DNA of 35,800 nucleotides, from NCBI GenBank assembly GCA_013001885.1, contig JABDLD010000041.1:1-35800 (forward strand), given 5' to 3'. This DNA comes from Lysobacterales bacterium (GTDB lineage Bacteria; Pseudomonadota; Gammaproteobacteria; Xanthomonadales; SZUA-36). The notes under the pieces are model-generated. The model saw only the letters and a list, made by a program, of their open reading frames with translations, was not told where the DNA came from and made no database searches. Both the position numbers and the translations under genes were made by a program. Below are positions 15,599 through 24,441 of this stretch, one piece after another (the first letter of the stretch is position 1; each line of letters begins with the position of its first letter).

Positions 15599-17194
15599 AT
15601 GACTGAACTAACCACTGAAATTGCCAAACGCCGCACGTTCGCGATTATCTCGCACCCGGATGCCGGCAAGACCACGCTGACCGAAAAGCTGCTGCTGTTC
15701 GGTGGAGCAATCAAGATGGCGGGAACCGTCAAGGCCAAGAAAGCGGCCCGGCACGCGACCTCCGACTGGATGAAACTGGAAAAGGAACGCGGCATTTCCG
15801 TCACTTCTTCAGTAATGCAGTTCAATTACGGCGGGCGTGTGGTCAACCTTTTGGATACCCCGGGCCACGCAGATTTTTCGGAAGACACCTACCGCACACT
15901 GACCGCGGTGGATTCGGCCCTGATGGTCATCGATTGCGCTAAAGGCGTCGAGGAACGCACCATTCGCCTGATGGAAGTCTGCCGCTTGCGCCAGACACCG
16001 ATTTTCACTTTCATCAACAAGCTGGACCGCGAAGGGCGTGAGCCTATCGAACTACTCGACGAAGTCGAATCCGTACTGGGCATCCAGTGTGCCCCCGTGA
16101 CCTGGCCGATCGGCATGGGCAAACGCCTGAAAGGGGTTTATCACATGCTCGACGATGCCGTTCACCTGTACGAGTCCGGCAAGAACTACGAAACCCAGAA
16201 AGCCGAGATCATTCAGGGCATCGACAACCCGGAGCTGGATAGCCGTTTCGGGCCGGACGCCGCTGAGCTGCGTGATGAGATCGAACTCGTACAGGGCGCC
16301 AGCCACGAATTCGACGTAGGGGAATACCTGGCCGGCCGGCAGACACCGGTGTTTTTTGGCTCCGCAATCAATAATTTCGGGGTCACGCCGCTGCTGGACT
16401 CATTCGTCACCCACGCGCCACCCCCTGGTCCCCGCGAGACTGTCAGCCGGGACGTAGCGCCCGACGAACCGGCCCTGACCGGCTTTGTCTTTAAAATCCA
16501 GGCGAACATGGATCCGGCCCACCGTGACCGCGTGGCGTTCATGCGGATCTGTTCCGGCCGCTTTTCCAGCGGTATGAAAATGCAGCATGTCAGACTGGGC
16601 AAGGTCGTCAAGGCGGCCAATGCGCTGACTTTCATGGCGCAGGACCGCGAGAAGGTGGAAAATGCATGGCCGGGCGACATTGTCGGTCTGCACAATCACG
16701 GCACGATCAGTATCGGCGACACGTTTACCGAAGGTGAATCACTGCAGTTTACCGGGATTCCACACTTCGCGCCGGAGCTGTTTCGGCGGGCCCAGTTACG
16801 CGACCCGCTGAAGCTCAAGGCGTTGCAAAAAGGGCTTGCCCAGCTCTCGGAGGAAGGCGCGACGCAGTTTTTCAGACCCTTCATCGGCAACGACCTCATC
16901 CTGGGCGCTGTGGGAATCCTGCAGTTCGATGTCGTGGCATATCGCCTGAAAAACGAGTACGGTGTCGAGGCGACATTCGAGAATGTCAATGTGCAAACCG
17001 CGCGCTGGGTGAGCAGTGAAAACTCCAAGAAGCTGGATGACTTTACCCGGCAATTACAGAACAACCTGGCGGAGGACGGCGCGGGTCAACTGGTCTACCT
17101 GGCGCCGAGCCGGGTCAATCTGCAACTGACCGAGGAGCGCTGGCCCGAAATCGCTTTTGCAGCCACCAGGGAAACGACCATTTTTGCCAGCTGA
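15599..17194 (+). CDS. prfC: Peptide chain release factor 3
   Basis: A translational GTPase that removes RF1/RF2 from the ribosome after termination. The 531-residue length matches family members. G motifs are clear: the P-loop [18 protein letters not shown] near residue 15, switch regions around [30 protein letters not shown] near residue 89, and [10 protein letters not shown] near residue 140. Domain II and the RF3-specific C-terminal part follow, ending [19 protein letters not shown]. The [19 protein letters not shown] region is diagnostic of RF3 rather than EF-G. It has its own candidate promoter and is followed by a MATE gene that starts inside or just at its 3' end. Confidence 0.97.
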   Translation: MTELTTEIAKRRTFAIISHPDAGKTTLTEKLLLFGGAIKMAGTVKAKKAARHATSDWMKLEKERGISVTSSVMQFNYGGRVVNLLDTPGHADFSEDTYRTLTAVDSALMVIDCAKGVEERTIRLMEVCRLRQTPIFTFINKLDREGREPIELLDEVESVLGIQCAPVTWPIGMGKRLKGVYHMLDDAVHLYESGKNYETQKAEIIQGIDNPELDSRFGPDAAELRDEIELVQGASHEFDVGEYLAGRQTPVFFGSAINNFGVTPLLDSFVTHAPPPGPRETVSRDVAPDEPALTGFVFKIQANMDPAHRDRVAFMRICSGRFSSGMKMQHVRLGKVVKAANALTFMAQDREKVENAWPGDIVGLHNHGTISIGDTFTEGESLQFTGIPHFAPELFRRAQLRDPLKLKALQKGLAQLSEEGATQFFRPFIGNDLILGAVGILQFDVVAYRLKNEYGVEATFENVNVQTARWVSSENSKKLDDFTRQLQNNLAEDGAGQLVYLAPSRVNLQLTEERWPEIAFAATRETTIFAS

Positions 17195-18557
17195 TTCAAT
17201 CAAAACTCGCGTTTCCGCAGCAGCCCGGCTGTTCCCTGACCGGAAACGCCGCGCGTTGGTATGGGGAATTGCCCTGCCGATCATGGGCGGGATGATGTCG
17301 CAGAACGTTTTGAACCTGGTCGACATCGGCATGGTTGGCCGCCTCGGCGACAGCGCGCTGGCTGCGACCGGTATCGGCGGCTTCACCAACTACCTCGCGA
17401 TTTCGTTCATCATTGGATTATCCGCCGGGGTGCAGGCGCTGGCCGCCCGCAGAGTGGGTGAAGGCCGCGACTCGGAGACCGCGATCCCGCTCAACGGCGG
17501 ACTTATGCTGGCTTTGCTGATCGGCCTGCCGCTTTGCATCATTCTCATCCTTGCGACCCCCCACGCCTTTACGTTTCTGACCGGTGACGCCGAAGTCCGG
17601 GAACTGGGAATCCCCTACCTGCAGATTCGAATTGCCAGCATGATCGCGGTCGGGATGAATTTTTCGTTCCGCGGGTACTGGAGCGCTATCCATATGACCG
17701 GCGTGTACCTGCGCACCCTGCTGATCATGCACGCCATAAACATATTTCTGAACTGGGTGCTTATTTTCGGTAACCTCGGGGCGCCGGAACTGGGGGTTTT
17801 CGGGGCCGGACTGGCCACGACCATCGCGCTGTACATCGGCACTGCCCTGTATTTTTTCTTTGCCTGGCGCCATACACGCAACCGGGGTTTCCTGCAGGGC
17901 ATCCCTTCGCGCAGCACGCTTTGGCAACAGTTCAAGCTGTCTCTTCCCAGCAGCCTTCAGCAGCTGTTTTTTTCCGCCGGTCTCGTCACTCTGGTGTGGA
18001 TCGTGGGCCAGATTGGCACGGCTGAAGTCGCTGCGGTGAATATCCTGATGACGTTTCACATCACGGCCATGCTGCCCGCATTCGGTGTTGCGCTGGCGGC
18101 CACAACCCTGGTCGGCAACGCACTCGGACGGGGAGACGTGGAAGACGCCGCCACGTGGGGCTGGAACTGTGCGGCTCTGACTTTCGCCTACGGGTTGATC
18201 ATGAGCCTGTTGCTGATTCCGCTGGCCAACCCGATCCTGGGCGTTTTTTTGACCAATCCCGAAACGCGCGACCTGGCCTATCTGCCGATGGTTTTATGGG
18301 CCCTGGTCATCAGTTTCGATACCGCCGGCATGGTCCTGATGAACGCCCTGATCGGCGCGGGAGACACCCGTCGCAGCATGTGGATCAGCCTGCTCTGGCA
18401 GTGGGTGTTCTTTCTTCCCCTGGCCTACCTCGTTGGGCCTGCTCTCGGCTTCGGTTTAATCGGCGTATGGCTCGTCAACGGCATATATCGCTCCGGGCAG
18501 GCAATCAATTGCGGCACGCAGTGGGCCGGTCGAAAATGGGCGGATATCAGGATTTAG
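17184..18557 (+). CDS. MATE family efflux transporter
   Basis: An inner-membrane antiporter of the multidrug and toxic compound extrusion family, with about 12 membrane helices. Recognisable regions include [20 protein letters not shown] in helix 1, [18 protein letters not shown], and the internal repeat near [20 protein letters not shown]. The substrate cannot be predicted. The start is uncertain: the first ATG (17283) would delete half of helix 1, so a non-ATG start is needed. I chose TTG at 17184 (AGGGA 11 bases upstream); TTG at 17157 would overlap prfC by 38 bases and is also possible. Either way it overlaps the prfC 3' end, indicating one transcript. Confidence 0.9.
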   Translation: MPADSIKTRVSAAARLFPDRKRRALVWGIALPIMGGMMSQNVLNLVDIGMVGRLGDSALAATGIGGFTNYLAISFIIGLSAGVQALAARRVGEGRDSETAIPLNGGLMLALLIGLPLCIILILATPHAFTFLTGDAEVRELGIPYLQIRIASMIAVGMNFSFRGYWSAIHMTGVYLRTLLIMHAINIFLNWVLIFGNLGAPELGVFGAGLATTIALYIGTALYFFFAWRHTRNRGFLQGIPSRSTLWQQFKLSLPSSLQQLFFSAGLVTLVWIVGQIGTAEVAAVNILMTFHITAMLPAFGVALAATTLVGNALGRGDVEDAATWGWNCAALTFAYGLIMSLLLIPLANPILGVFLTNPETRDLAYLPMVLWALVISFDTAGMVLMNALIGAGDTRRSMWISLLWQWVFFLPLAYLVGPALGFGLIGVWLVNGIYRSGQAINCGTQWAGRKWADIRI

Positions 18558-18588
18558 TGTATAAAACAGAATTCAACGGGGAGCGAAC

Positions 18589-19863
18589 TTGATCATGGGA
18601 ACCATTGCTTTCGGCTTGTTCGGCCTTGCTGTCCTGGTCAGTATCGCAGTTGTATTTTCATCGCAGCGCGGCGTCATCGACTGGAAACTGGTCGCATCCG
18701 GGATCGGCCTGCAGTTGCTGTTTGCCGTGATCGTGATTCTGGTACCCGGCGGGCGCCAGTTTTTCGAAGGCCTCAGCCGTATCTTCGTCCAGGTCATCAG
18801 TTTTGCGATGGACGGCGCAGCCTTTATCTTCGGACCGCTGGCCGACCCGTCCAATCTCGGGTTTATTTTCGCTTTCCAGGTGCTGCCGACGATTATTTTC
18901 TTTGCTTCCCTGATGGCGGTGCTCTATCACATAGGCTTCATGCAGAAAGTCGTCCAGGGTATGGCCTGGGTGATGCTCAAGGTCCTGCGCATCAGCGGCG
19001 CAGAATCGTTATCCGTGGCCGCCAACGTTTTTGTCGGCCAAACCGAAGCGCCGCTGGTCGTGCGGCCTTACATCGCGAGAATGACCGAATCGGAGTTGTT
19101 CACGATGATGGTCGGCGGCATGGCGACTATAGCCGGCGGCGTACTGGCAGCCTACATCACCATGCTGGGCGGCGCCGATGAAGCCGCGCGAATTTTTTAT
19201 GCCAAGCACCTGCTTTCGGCAAGCATCATGGCGGCGCCGGCGACGGTCGTAATCGCAAAAATCCTGAAACCCGAGACCGGGGAGTCCCTGACCAAGGGTG
19301 AAGTCAAACTGCACGTGGAGAAAACAGCGACCAATGTCATCGAGGCGGCGGCCAACGGGGCGGCTGACGGCTGGAGGCTGGCACTGAACGTCGGCGCCAT
19401 GCTGCTGGCGTTTATCGCGCTGATCGCGATGATCGACTACCCGCTGAACTGGATTGGCGACCTGACCGGCTTCAACGCCGCCACCGAACGGACCCTCAGT
19501 CTTTCAACCCTGCTGGGCTACGCGCTGTCTCCCCTTGCCTGGGTGATCGGGGTGCCCTGGCAGGACGCGATCACGGTGGGGGGACTGATCGGAGAAAAAG
19601 TCGTCACCAACGAGTTCGTCGCCTATGCGCACCTGAACGAAATCCAGGACACACTCTCGCCCAAGGCGTTGCTGATATCGACTTATGCGCTGTGTGGATT
19701 CGCCAACTTTTCATCCATTGCCATTCAGATCGGCGGCATCGGAGGCATTGCGCCTGAACGGCGATCCGACCTGGCCCGACTTGGGCTGCGAGCGGTGCTG
19801 GGCGGCACGCTCGCCACCATGATGACCGCTACCATCGCCGGTGTCCTGACCACTCTGGCCTGA
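18589..19863 (+). CDS. NupC-type concentrative nucleoside transporter
   Basis: An inner-membrane cation-coupled nucleoside importer of 424 residues, the size of E. coli NupC. The CNT signatures are present: VFVGQTEAPLVVRPYIARMT near residue 145, the following MMVGGMATIAGGVLAAY re-entrant region, and KVVTNEFVAYAHL near residue 340, which carry nucleoside and cation contacts. It has the usual N-terminal helices and two inverted repeats. GGGGAG lies 5 bases before TTG at 18589, but 11 bases before ATG at 18595, so TTG fits better. Only one base separates its stop from the LplT-PlsC gene. Coupling to sodium or protons cannot be told from sequence alone. Confidence 0.93.
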   Translation: MIMGTIAFGLFGLAVLVSIAVVFSSQRGVIDWKLVASGIGLQLLFAVIVILVPGGRQFFEGLSRIFVQVISFAMDGAAFIFGPLADPSNLGFIFAFQVLPTIIFFASLMAVLYHIGFMQKVVQGMAWVMLKVLRISGAESLSVAANVFVGQTEAPLVVRPYIARMTESELFTMMVGGMATIAGGVLAAYITMLGGADEAARIFYAKHLLSASIMAAPATVVIAKILKPETGESLTKGEVKLHVEKTATNVIEAAANGAADGWRLALNVGAMLLAFIALIAMIDYPLNWIGDLTGFNAATERTLSLSTLLGYALSPLAWVIGVPWQDAITVGGLIGEKVVTNEFVAYAHLNEIQDTLSPKALLISTYALCGFANFSSIAIQIGGIGGIAPERRSDLARLGLRAVLGGTLATMMTATIAGVLTTLA

Positions 19864-19864
19864 C

Positions 19865-21745
19865 ATGTCGGGCGGCTCGCAATTCGACCTGTTTGCCAAG
19901 CGGCGCTTCATGCCGTTTTTCATGACCCAGGCGCTGGGGGCGTTTAACGACAACATCTTCAAGAATGCTCTGGCGGCCATGCTGGTTTTCGAGGGCAGCA
20001 AGCTATTCGGATTCAACACCGATCAGCTGGTCAATTTCAGCGCCATGGTGTTCATTCTGCCCTTCTTTCTTTTTTCCGCCCTGTTCGGACAATTGGCCGA
20101 CAAGTACGAAAAATCCATGCAGATTCGCCGGGTGAAGCTGTTCGAGGTCGTTATCATGCTGCTGGCCACGCTCGGGTTCTGGATCGGCAGTGTGTCCTTA
20201 CTGATGTTCGTTCTGTTCCTGCTGGGGTTGCAGTCGACCATCTTTGGGCCGATCAAATACGGCATACTGCCGCAGATCCTCAAAAGGGAAGAACTGGTGG
20301 GAGGCAACGCCCTGATCGAGATGGGCACTTTCGTCGCCATACTGGGCGGCACCATCGCCGGACCGCAGCTGGCGGGGGTCGAGGTCAGCTGGCCCTACTG
20401 GGTGAGTGCCGGCTGTCTCGCGACTGCAGCAGCCGGATACGCTGCCAGCCTGAGGATTCCGCGCGCCGATCCGGTCGCGCCCGACCTGAAGATCAACTGG
20501 AACATTTTCAGCGAAACCGTCCACAACCTGAAATTCATCAACGAGAACGCGACGGTTCTGAACAGCGTGCTGGGCATCTCCTGGTTCTGGTTCTTCGGCG
20601 CTACCTTCCTGGTTCAGATTCCAAGTTACACCCAGAACGTACTCGGCGGAGACAAGGACCTGATGTCCTCCCTGCTGGCGCTGTTTATCATCGGCATCAG
20701 CGCCGGTTCGTTGTTGTGTGAGAAACTTTCCGGCAAGCAGGTAGAGATCGGTCTGGTCCCTTTCGGAGCAATCGGCCTGACGCTGTTCGGACTCGATCTT
20801 TATTTCGCCTCACCGGACGCCCCGACGGTTGGGATCACCGCCCTGGAATTCCTGTCGGGCGGCGATAACTGGCGCATCATCATCGACCTGCTGATGATCG
20901 GTGTGTTCGGCGGCTTTTATATTGTTCCGCTTTATGCGCTGGTACAGTCGCGATCAGCACCGGACCACCGCAGCCGGGTGATTGCCGGCCTCAATATACT
21001 TAACGCCCTGTTCATGGTGGTGGCGGCCGTCATGGCCATGCTGATCCTGGGCCCGGCCGGGCTCGGCATTCCTGACCTGTTTCTTATCTCCGCGATCCTG
21101 AACGCCGTTGTCGCCACCTATATCTTTACGCTCGTGCCGGAATTCCTGATGCGTTTCCTCGTATGGATGTTGATCCATACGATCTACCGGGTGAAGGTCA
21201 CCGGGCTGGATAACATTCCGGAGGAAGGGCCCGTTATCGTGGCCAGCAACCACGTCAGTTTCGTCGATCCGCTGATCCTGGGCGGTATGATCCGCCGCCC
21301 GGTGAATTTCGTGATGTATTACAAGATTTACCGGCTACCGCTGCTGAACTTCATCTTTCGGACCGGCAAGGCCATCCCGATTGCCGGCCGCTCAGAGGAC
21401 CCCGAAATTCTGGAAAACGCCTATAAGCGCATGCATGGCGTTCTCGCTGCAGGCGACGTACTGGGTATTTTTCCGGAGGGCAGGATTACGCAGGATGGCG
21501 AAATCAGCAATTTCAAACCCGGGATCGACAAGGTCATTGCCGAGCAACCGGTGCCGGTCGTGCCCGTTGCCCTTTGCAACCTGTGGGGCTCCCTGTTCAG
21601 CCGCCGCGACCCGCTGCACAAGCGGCGCCCCTACAAACTCTGGTCGGTTATAGAACTGCGTATCGGCGAGGCCATTCCGCCGGAACAGGTCTCTGCCGAA
21701 AGACTGCAGCAGGAGGTAGAGCGGCTCAGGGGTGATGACCACTGA
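19865..21745 (+). CDS. LplT-type MFS transporter fused to a PlsC-type acyltransferase
   Basis: 626 residues in two parts. Residues about 1-425 form a 12-helix major-facilitator transporter of the lysophospholipid transporter type, with the start FMPFFMTQALGAFNDNIFKN and GPIKYGILPQIL typical of LplT. Residues about 430-626 form a 1-acylglycerol-phosphate acyltransferase domain with the catalytic NHVSFVDP (His463-x4-Asp468), FPEGRITQDG near residue 536, and VPVVPVAL. In E. coli LplT flips lysophospholipid inward and the separate Aas re-acylates it; some bacteria fuse LplT, PlsC and an acyl-ACP synthetase. Here the synthetase domain is absent, so the acyl donor must come from elsewhere. The ATG is one base after the nupC stop. 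The lysophospholipid role is inferred. Confidence 0.92.
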   Translation: MSGGSQFDLFAKRRFMPFFMTQALGAFNDNIFKNALAAMLVFEGSKLFGFNTDQLVNFSAMVFILPFFLFSALFGQLADKYEKSMQIRRVKLFEVVIMLLATLGFWIGSVSLLMFVLFLLGLQSTIFGPIKYGILPQILKREELVGGNALIEMGTFVAILGGTIAGPQLAGVEVSWPYWVSAGCLATAAAGYAASLRIPRADPVAPDLKINWNIFSETVHNLKFINENATVLNSVLGISWFWFFGATFLVQIPSYTQNVLGGDKDLMSSLLALFIIGISAGSLLCEKLSGKQVEIGLVPFGAIGLTLFGLDLYFASPDAPTVGITALEFLSGGDNWRIIIDLLMIGVFGGFYIVPLYALVQSRSAPDHRSRVIAGLNILNALFMVVAAVMAMLILGPAGLGIPDLFLISAILNAVVATYIFTLVPEFLMRFLVWMLIHTIYRVKVTGLDNIPEEGPVIVASNHVSFVDPLILGGMIRRPVNFVMYYKIYRLPLLNFIFRTGKAIPIAGRSEDPEILENAYKRMHGVLAAGDVLGIFPEGRITQDGEISNFKPGIDKVIAEQPVPVVPVALCNLWGSLFSRRDPLHKRRPYKLWSVIELRIGEAIPPEQVSAERLQQEVERLRGDDH

Positions 21746-21824
21746 TACCATGGGTTTGATTGGCAGTGCTGCCTGTTGTGTACAGTTAAAGTACAATTAT
21801 TTTTGATATTTTTTCGTTTATGAC

Positions 21825-21853
21825 TTGAATTATCTGTACGTTATCTATACATT
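21825..21853 (+). promoter_or_regulatory. Candidate promoter of the fasciclin gene
   Basis: TTGAAT (21825-21830) and TACATT (21848-21853) are 17 bases apart, each matching four or more consensus bases. The surrounding 21776-21860 is markedly AT-rich compared with the rest of the window. Three TGTAC/GTACA pentamers (21779, 21791, 21835) lie here; the first two form an inverted repeat with 7-base spacing that could bind a regulator. Confidence 0.4.
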
Positions 21854-21879
21854 AGTGTCTCAACCATTGGAGAGCCCTA

Positions 21880-22392
21880 ATGAAACTGAAAAGTAAACTC
21901 GCTATCTCAAACCTCACCGCCCTGCTTGCCGCGGTACTCATTTTTGCGGCGAATGCCTCTGCCATGCACCACAAGAAGGCCGAAGCTGACATCGTAGACA
22001 CCGCCGTCGCCGCCGGCAGCTTCAACACTCTGGTCGCCGCCGTGAAAGCTGCTGATCTGGTCGATACCCTGAAGTCGGAAGGCCCGTTCACCGTGTTCGC
22101 CCCGACTGATGATGCGTTTGCCAAACTGCCCGAGGGAACGGTCGAGTCTCTGCTACTGCCGGAAAACAAGGAAAAGCTGGTCGCGATCCTGACCTACCAC
22201 GTGGTGCCGGGCAAAGTAATGGCCGCGGACGTGGTAAGCCTTTCCTCGGCCCCGACAGTGAATGGCACTGACTTGGCGGTTCGAGTGGAAGACGGCACGG
22301 TCTACATCAATGACGCAAAAGTCGTCAAGACAGATATCGGTACGAGCAATGGCGTAATTCACGTGGTGGACACCGTCATTTTGCCGAACTGA
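21880..22392 (+). CDS. Exported fasciclin (FAS1)-domain protein
   Basis: A 170-residue secreted or periplasmic protein with a signal peptide ([17 protein letters not shown], cleavage near residue 28) and a single FAS1 domain over about residues 38-168. The two conserved FAS1 boxes are visible: [17 protein letters not shown] near residue 68 and the C-terminal [13 protein letters not shown]; the intervening [10 protein letters not shown] is the YH motif. FAS1 domains mediate adhesion or surface interactions; the partner is unknown. GGAGAG precedes the ATG at a good distance. It is a single-gene unit with its own AT-rich promoter region and strong terminators downstream, which suggests high expression. 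Confidence 0.95.
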   Translation: MKLKSKLAISNLTALLAAVLIFAANASAMHHKKAEADIVDTAVAAGSFNTLVAAVKAADLVDTLKSEGPFTVFAPTDDAFAKLPEGTVESLLLPENKEKLVAILTYHVVPGKVMAADVVSLSSAPTVNGTDLAVRVEDGTVYINDAKVVKTDIGTSNGVIHVVDTVILPN

Positions 22393-22404
22393 AGGAACTT
22401 CGCG

Positions 22405-22428
22405 ACACACCACTGATCTCTGGTGTGT
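22405..22428 (+). other. Perfect 8-base-pair hairpin in the fasciclin 3' region
   Basis: ACACACCA (22405-22412), an 8-base loop, and TGGTGTGT (22421-22428) form a perfect stem 13 bases after the stop codon. There is no T-run, so it is more likely a 3' stabilising structure or part of the compound terminator than a terminator alone. Confidence 0.5.
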
Positions 22429-22435
22429 AAGCTTT

Positions 22436-22482
22436 GACCCGTGATCCACTGTGCACTCCCTGTGCAATACCGGGTCTTTTTT
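22436..22482 (+). terminator. Rho-independent terminator of the fasciclin gene
   Basis: GACCCG (22436-22441) pairs with CGGGTC (22471-22476), enclosing a smaller TGCAC/GTGCA hairpin, and is followed at once by six T residues (22477-22482). The position, about 45 bases after the fasciclin stop, fits. Confidence 0.65.
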
Positions 22483-22493
22483 ATACCGCAGGA

Positions 22494-22519
22494 CGCCCGG
22501 CCCGATGGCTGGGCGTTTT
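22494..22519 (+). terminator. Second terminator hairpin between convergent genes
   Basis: CGCCCGGC, a 6-base loop CCGATG, and GCTGGGCG form an 8-base-pair stem (one G-U) at 22494-22515, followed by TTTT. It backs up the preceding terminator and may also limit read-through from the DUF2007 gene on the other strand. Confidence 0.6.
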
Positions 22520-22535
22520 GCGTTTCAATGTGCAG

Positions 22536-22847
22536 TCAGTCGCGACGGTTGACGCCGCATTTCCAGCAACGTGAGAAATTGCCTTCGACATCGACACCGC
22601 ACTCAGGGCACACCCATTGCTCGCCGGAATCTTCTGCCGGCAAATCAAGGTTGAGCAGCTCGATGGCCTTCGCGGCGTCCTTTTCCTCGAGCACATACAG
22701 TTGGGGTATGACTTCGACGAACGGAAGCTCTCCGACCACCGATGATCCGTATTCGTTTCTGATGAATGTCCTGATTCCGTGTGACTCGAGCAAAGACTGC
22801 ATTTGCCCTACACGGGTAAAATTGAAATCCTCAAAAACCTTGATCAC
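22536..22847 (-). CDS. DUF2007 domain protein with C-terminal zinc ribbon
   Basis: A 103-residue cytoplasmic protein. Residues about 1-68 match DUF2007 (sometimes called a putative signal-transducing protein): MIKVFEDFNFTRVGQMQSLL, then HGIRTFIRNEYGSSVVGELP, a GlnB-like alpha/beta fold by family knowledge. Residues about 78-100 carry two cysteine pairs, CPEC and CWKC, forming a probable zinc ribbon. The function is unknown. The start overlaps the stop of msrB by four bases (ATGA), so it is translated with msrB. Downstream are terminators shared with the convergent fasciclin gene. Confidence 0.88.
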   Translation of the reverse strand: MIKVFEDFNFTRVGQMQSLLESHGIRTFIRNEYGSSVVGELPFVEVIPQLYVLEEKDAAKAIELLNLDLPAEDSGEQWVCPECGVDVEGNFSRCWKCGVNRRD

Positions 22848-23260
22848 GAGACGCCGCCATTCTGTTCAGCTGCAGGCCTGAAGTCCAGAGACGCCGAGTT
22901 GATGCAATAACGCATGCCGGTGGGCGGCGGGCCATCCGGAAAAATGTGTCCCAGGTGCGCATCGCAGTGTCTGCACAGCAACTCGATCCGGTTCATTCCC
23001 ATGCTATCGTCCGGGCGTTGCAGGATGTTGGCCTCTTCCAGCTCCGAATGAAAACTGGGCCATCCGCAACCGGCGTTGAACTTGCTGCCGGAATCGAACA
23101 ACGGATGCCCGCAGCAGACACAATGGTAGACCCCTTGCTGCCAACAGGTCTCGTATTCACCGCTGAACGGCGCTTCGGTGCCGGCCTGGCGCGTGACGCG
23201 GTACTGCTCAGGCGTCAACTGCTCTCTCCATTCCCGGTCGGTCTTGCTTATTTTGCCCAT
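22844..23260 (-). CDS. msrB: Peptide-methionine (R)-S-oxide reductase
   Basis: Repairs R-methionine sulfoxide in proteins. It has 138 residues, as in E. coli MsrB. Two zinc-binding pairs, CVCC near residue 48 and CRHC near residue 97, frame the motif FNAGCGWPSFHSEL, and the active-site cysteine lies in GMRYCINSASLDF near the C-terminus. GHIFPDGPPPTG is also diagnostic. It starts 20 bases from the divergent aminopeptidase gene and overlaps the DUF2007 gene by four bases. Cytoplasmic, with no signal peptide. Confidence 0.97.
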   Translation of the reverse strand: MGKISKTDREWREQLTPEQYRVTRQAGTEAPFSGEYETCWQQGVYHCVCCGHPLFDSGSKFNAGCGWPSFHSELEEANILQRPDDSMGMNRIELLCRHCDAHLGHIFPDGPPPTGMRYCINSASLDFRPAAEQNGGVS

Positions 23261-23280
23261 GCGGGCATATTAACCAATAA

Positions 23281-24393
23281 ATGAAAACCATGACACAGGC
23301 GGGGATGGTCCGATCCATGCGTTATCTTGCGCGGGCTTTTGTGTTGCTGGCGCTAATCATGATCCTGGCCGGGTGCGCATCACCCGCCTGGTATCCTCAG
23401 GCGGTATCGGGCCATATGGAAATCATGCGCCAGCGTGAAGACATCGCCTCGATTCTGAATTCCGGTACGGCGGACCCCGAACTGGCCAGCGAACTTGGGT
23501 TATCGGTCAAAATCCGCCACTTCGCCGTCTCAGACCTGTCGTTGCCGGATAACGGGAGTTATTCGGAATACGTGCGCACCGGCCGGGATGCAGTCACCTG
23601 GAACGTCGTTGCTGCGCCGGAGTTTTCGCTGCAGCCAAAGCGCTGGTGCTTCATCGTGTCCGGCTGTGTTCCTTACCGGGGCTACTTCGGGCTTGCGGGC
23701 GCGGAAAAGCTGGCTGCCAGGCTAAGCGCCCGCGGGTACGATACCGCCGTTTCACCCGCCATCGCCTACTCCACACTGGGCTGGTTCGATGACCCACTGC
23801 TGGACACCATGCTCCGGTACAGCGATGAACAACTGGCCGCGTTCATTTTTCACGAGTTGGCTCACCAGAAGCTGTATGTCCGCGGCGACGCAGCGTTTAA
23901 CGAGGCCTATGCCAGTTTCGTCGAAGAACAGGGTGTTAGGTTATGGCTGCAGTCGAGCGGCAGATCTGACCGGCTGCCTGCGTGGCTCGAACGGGAACAA
24001 GCAGGGATCGAGTACAGCGCCCTGCTGCAGCAAACGCGAAAGCAGCTGCGCGTCCTCTACGCAAGCGACCGAACGGATGAGCAAAAGAGAGCAGGGAAAT
24101 CGGCCGTCATTCGGCGTATGCAGGATGAATACAGGGCCCTGGTGAATTCACAATGGGGCGGCATCAGCTATTTCGAAAGTACGCTCTCACGGGAAATGAA
24201 CAATGCGCGCCTGGCACTGGTCAACAGCTACCGGGGCGGTGCCTGCGCGTTCAATCAGCTGTTTTCGTTGTCGAAAAACAATATGGCCCGCTTTCATCAG
24301 CTGGCCGGGGAAAAAGCCGCGCTGCCGAAAAAACAGCGCCGTGCATGGCTGCTTCAATCGTGCGGGGTCATTGCGTCCGGCAGCGATCTGTGA
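23281..24393 (+). CDS. Putative lipoprotein zinc aminopeptidase (COG4324 type)
   Basis: A 370-residue envelope protein with a lipoprotein signal: VLLALIMILAGC, lipidated at Cys32. The body matches the predicted aminopeptidase family with a gluzincin-like site: FHELAHQ (His191-Glu192-x2-His195) and a downstream NEAYASFVEEQG with Glu208 as the third zinc ligand. Activity is predicted from family annotation, and the substrate is unknown. Several in-frame ATGs (23281, 23290 and later) precede the signal, and none has a clear ribosome-binding site. It is divergent from msrB and 48 bases upstream of lptD, but no functional tie to lptD is evident. Confidence 0.88.
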   Translation: MKTMTQAGMVRSMRYLARAFVLLALIMILAGCASPAWYPQAVSGHMEIMRQREDIASILNSGTADPELASELGLSVKIRHFAVSDLSLPDNGSYSEYVRTGRDAVTWNVVAAPEFSLQPKRWCFIVSGCVPYRGYFGLAGAEKLAARLSARGYDTAVSPAIAYSTLGWFDDPLLDTMLRYSDEQLAAFIFHELAHQKLYVRGDAAFNEAYASFVEEQGVRLWLQSSGRSDRLPAWLEREQAGIEYSALLQQTRKQLRVLYASDRTDEQKRAGKSAVIRRMQDEYRALVNSQWGGISYFESTLSREMNNARLALVNSYRGGACAFNQLFSLSKNNMARFHQLAGEKAALPKKQRRAWLLQSCGVIASGSDL

Positions 24394-24441
24394 CAACTTA
24401 CCCCGAACCAGCTTGACTCAAGACTGACAGCAGTTAAACGC

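Noticed and set aside
21765-21790. GGCAG-TG-CTGCC as a terminator after the LplT-PlsC gene
   Set aside because: The stem is five base pairs with a two-base loop and there is no T-run; not convincing.
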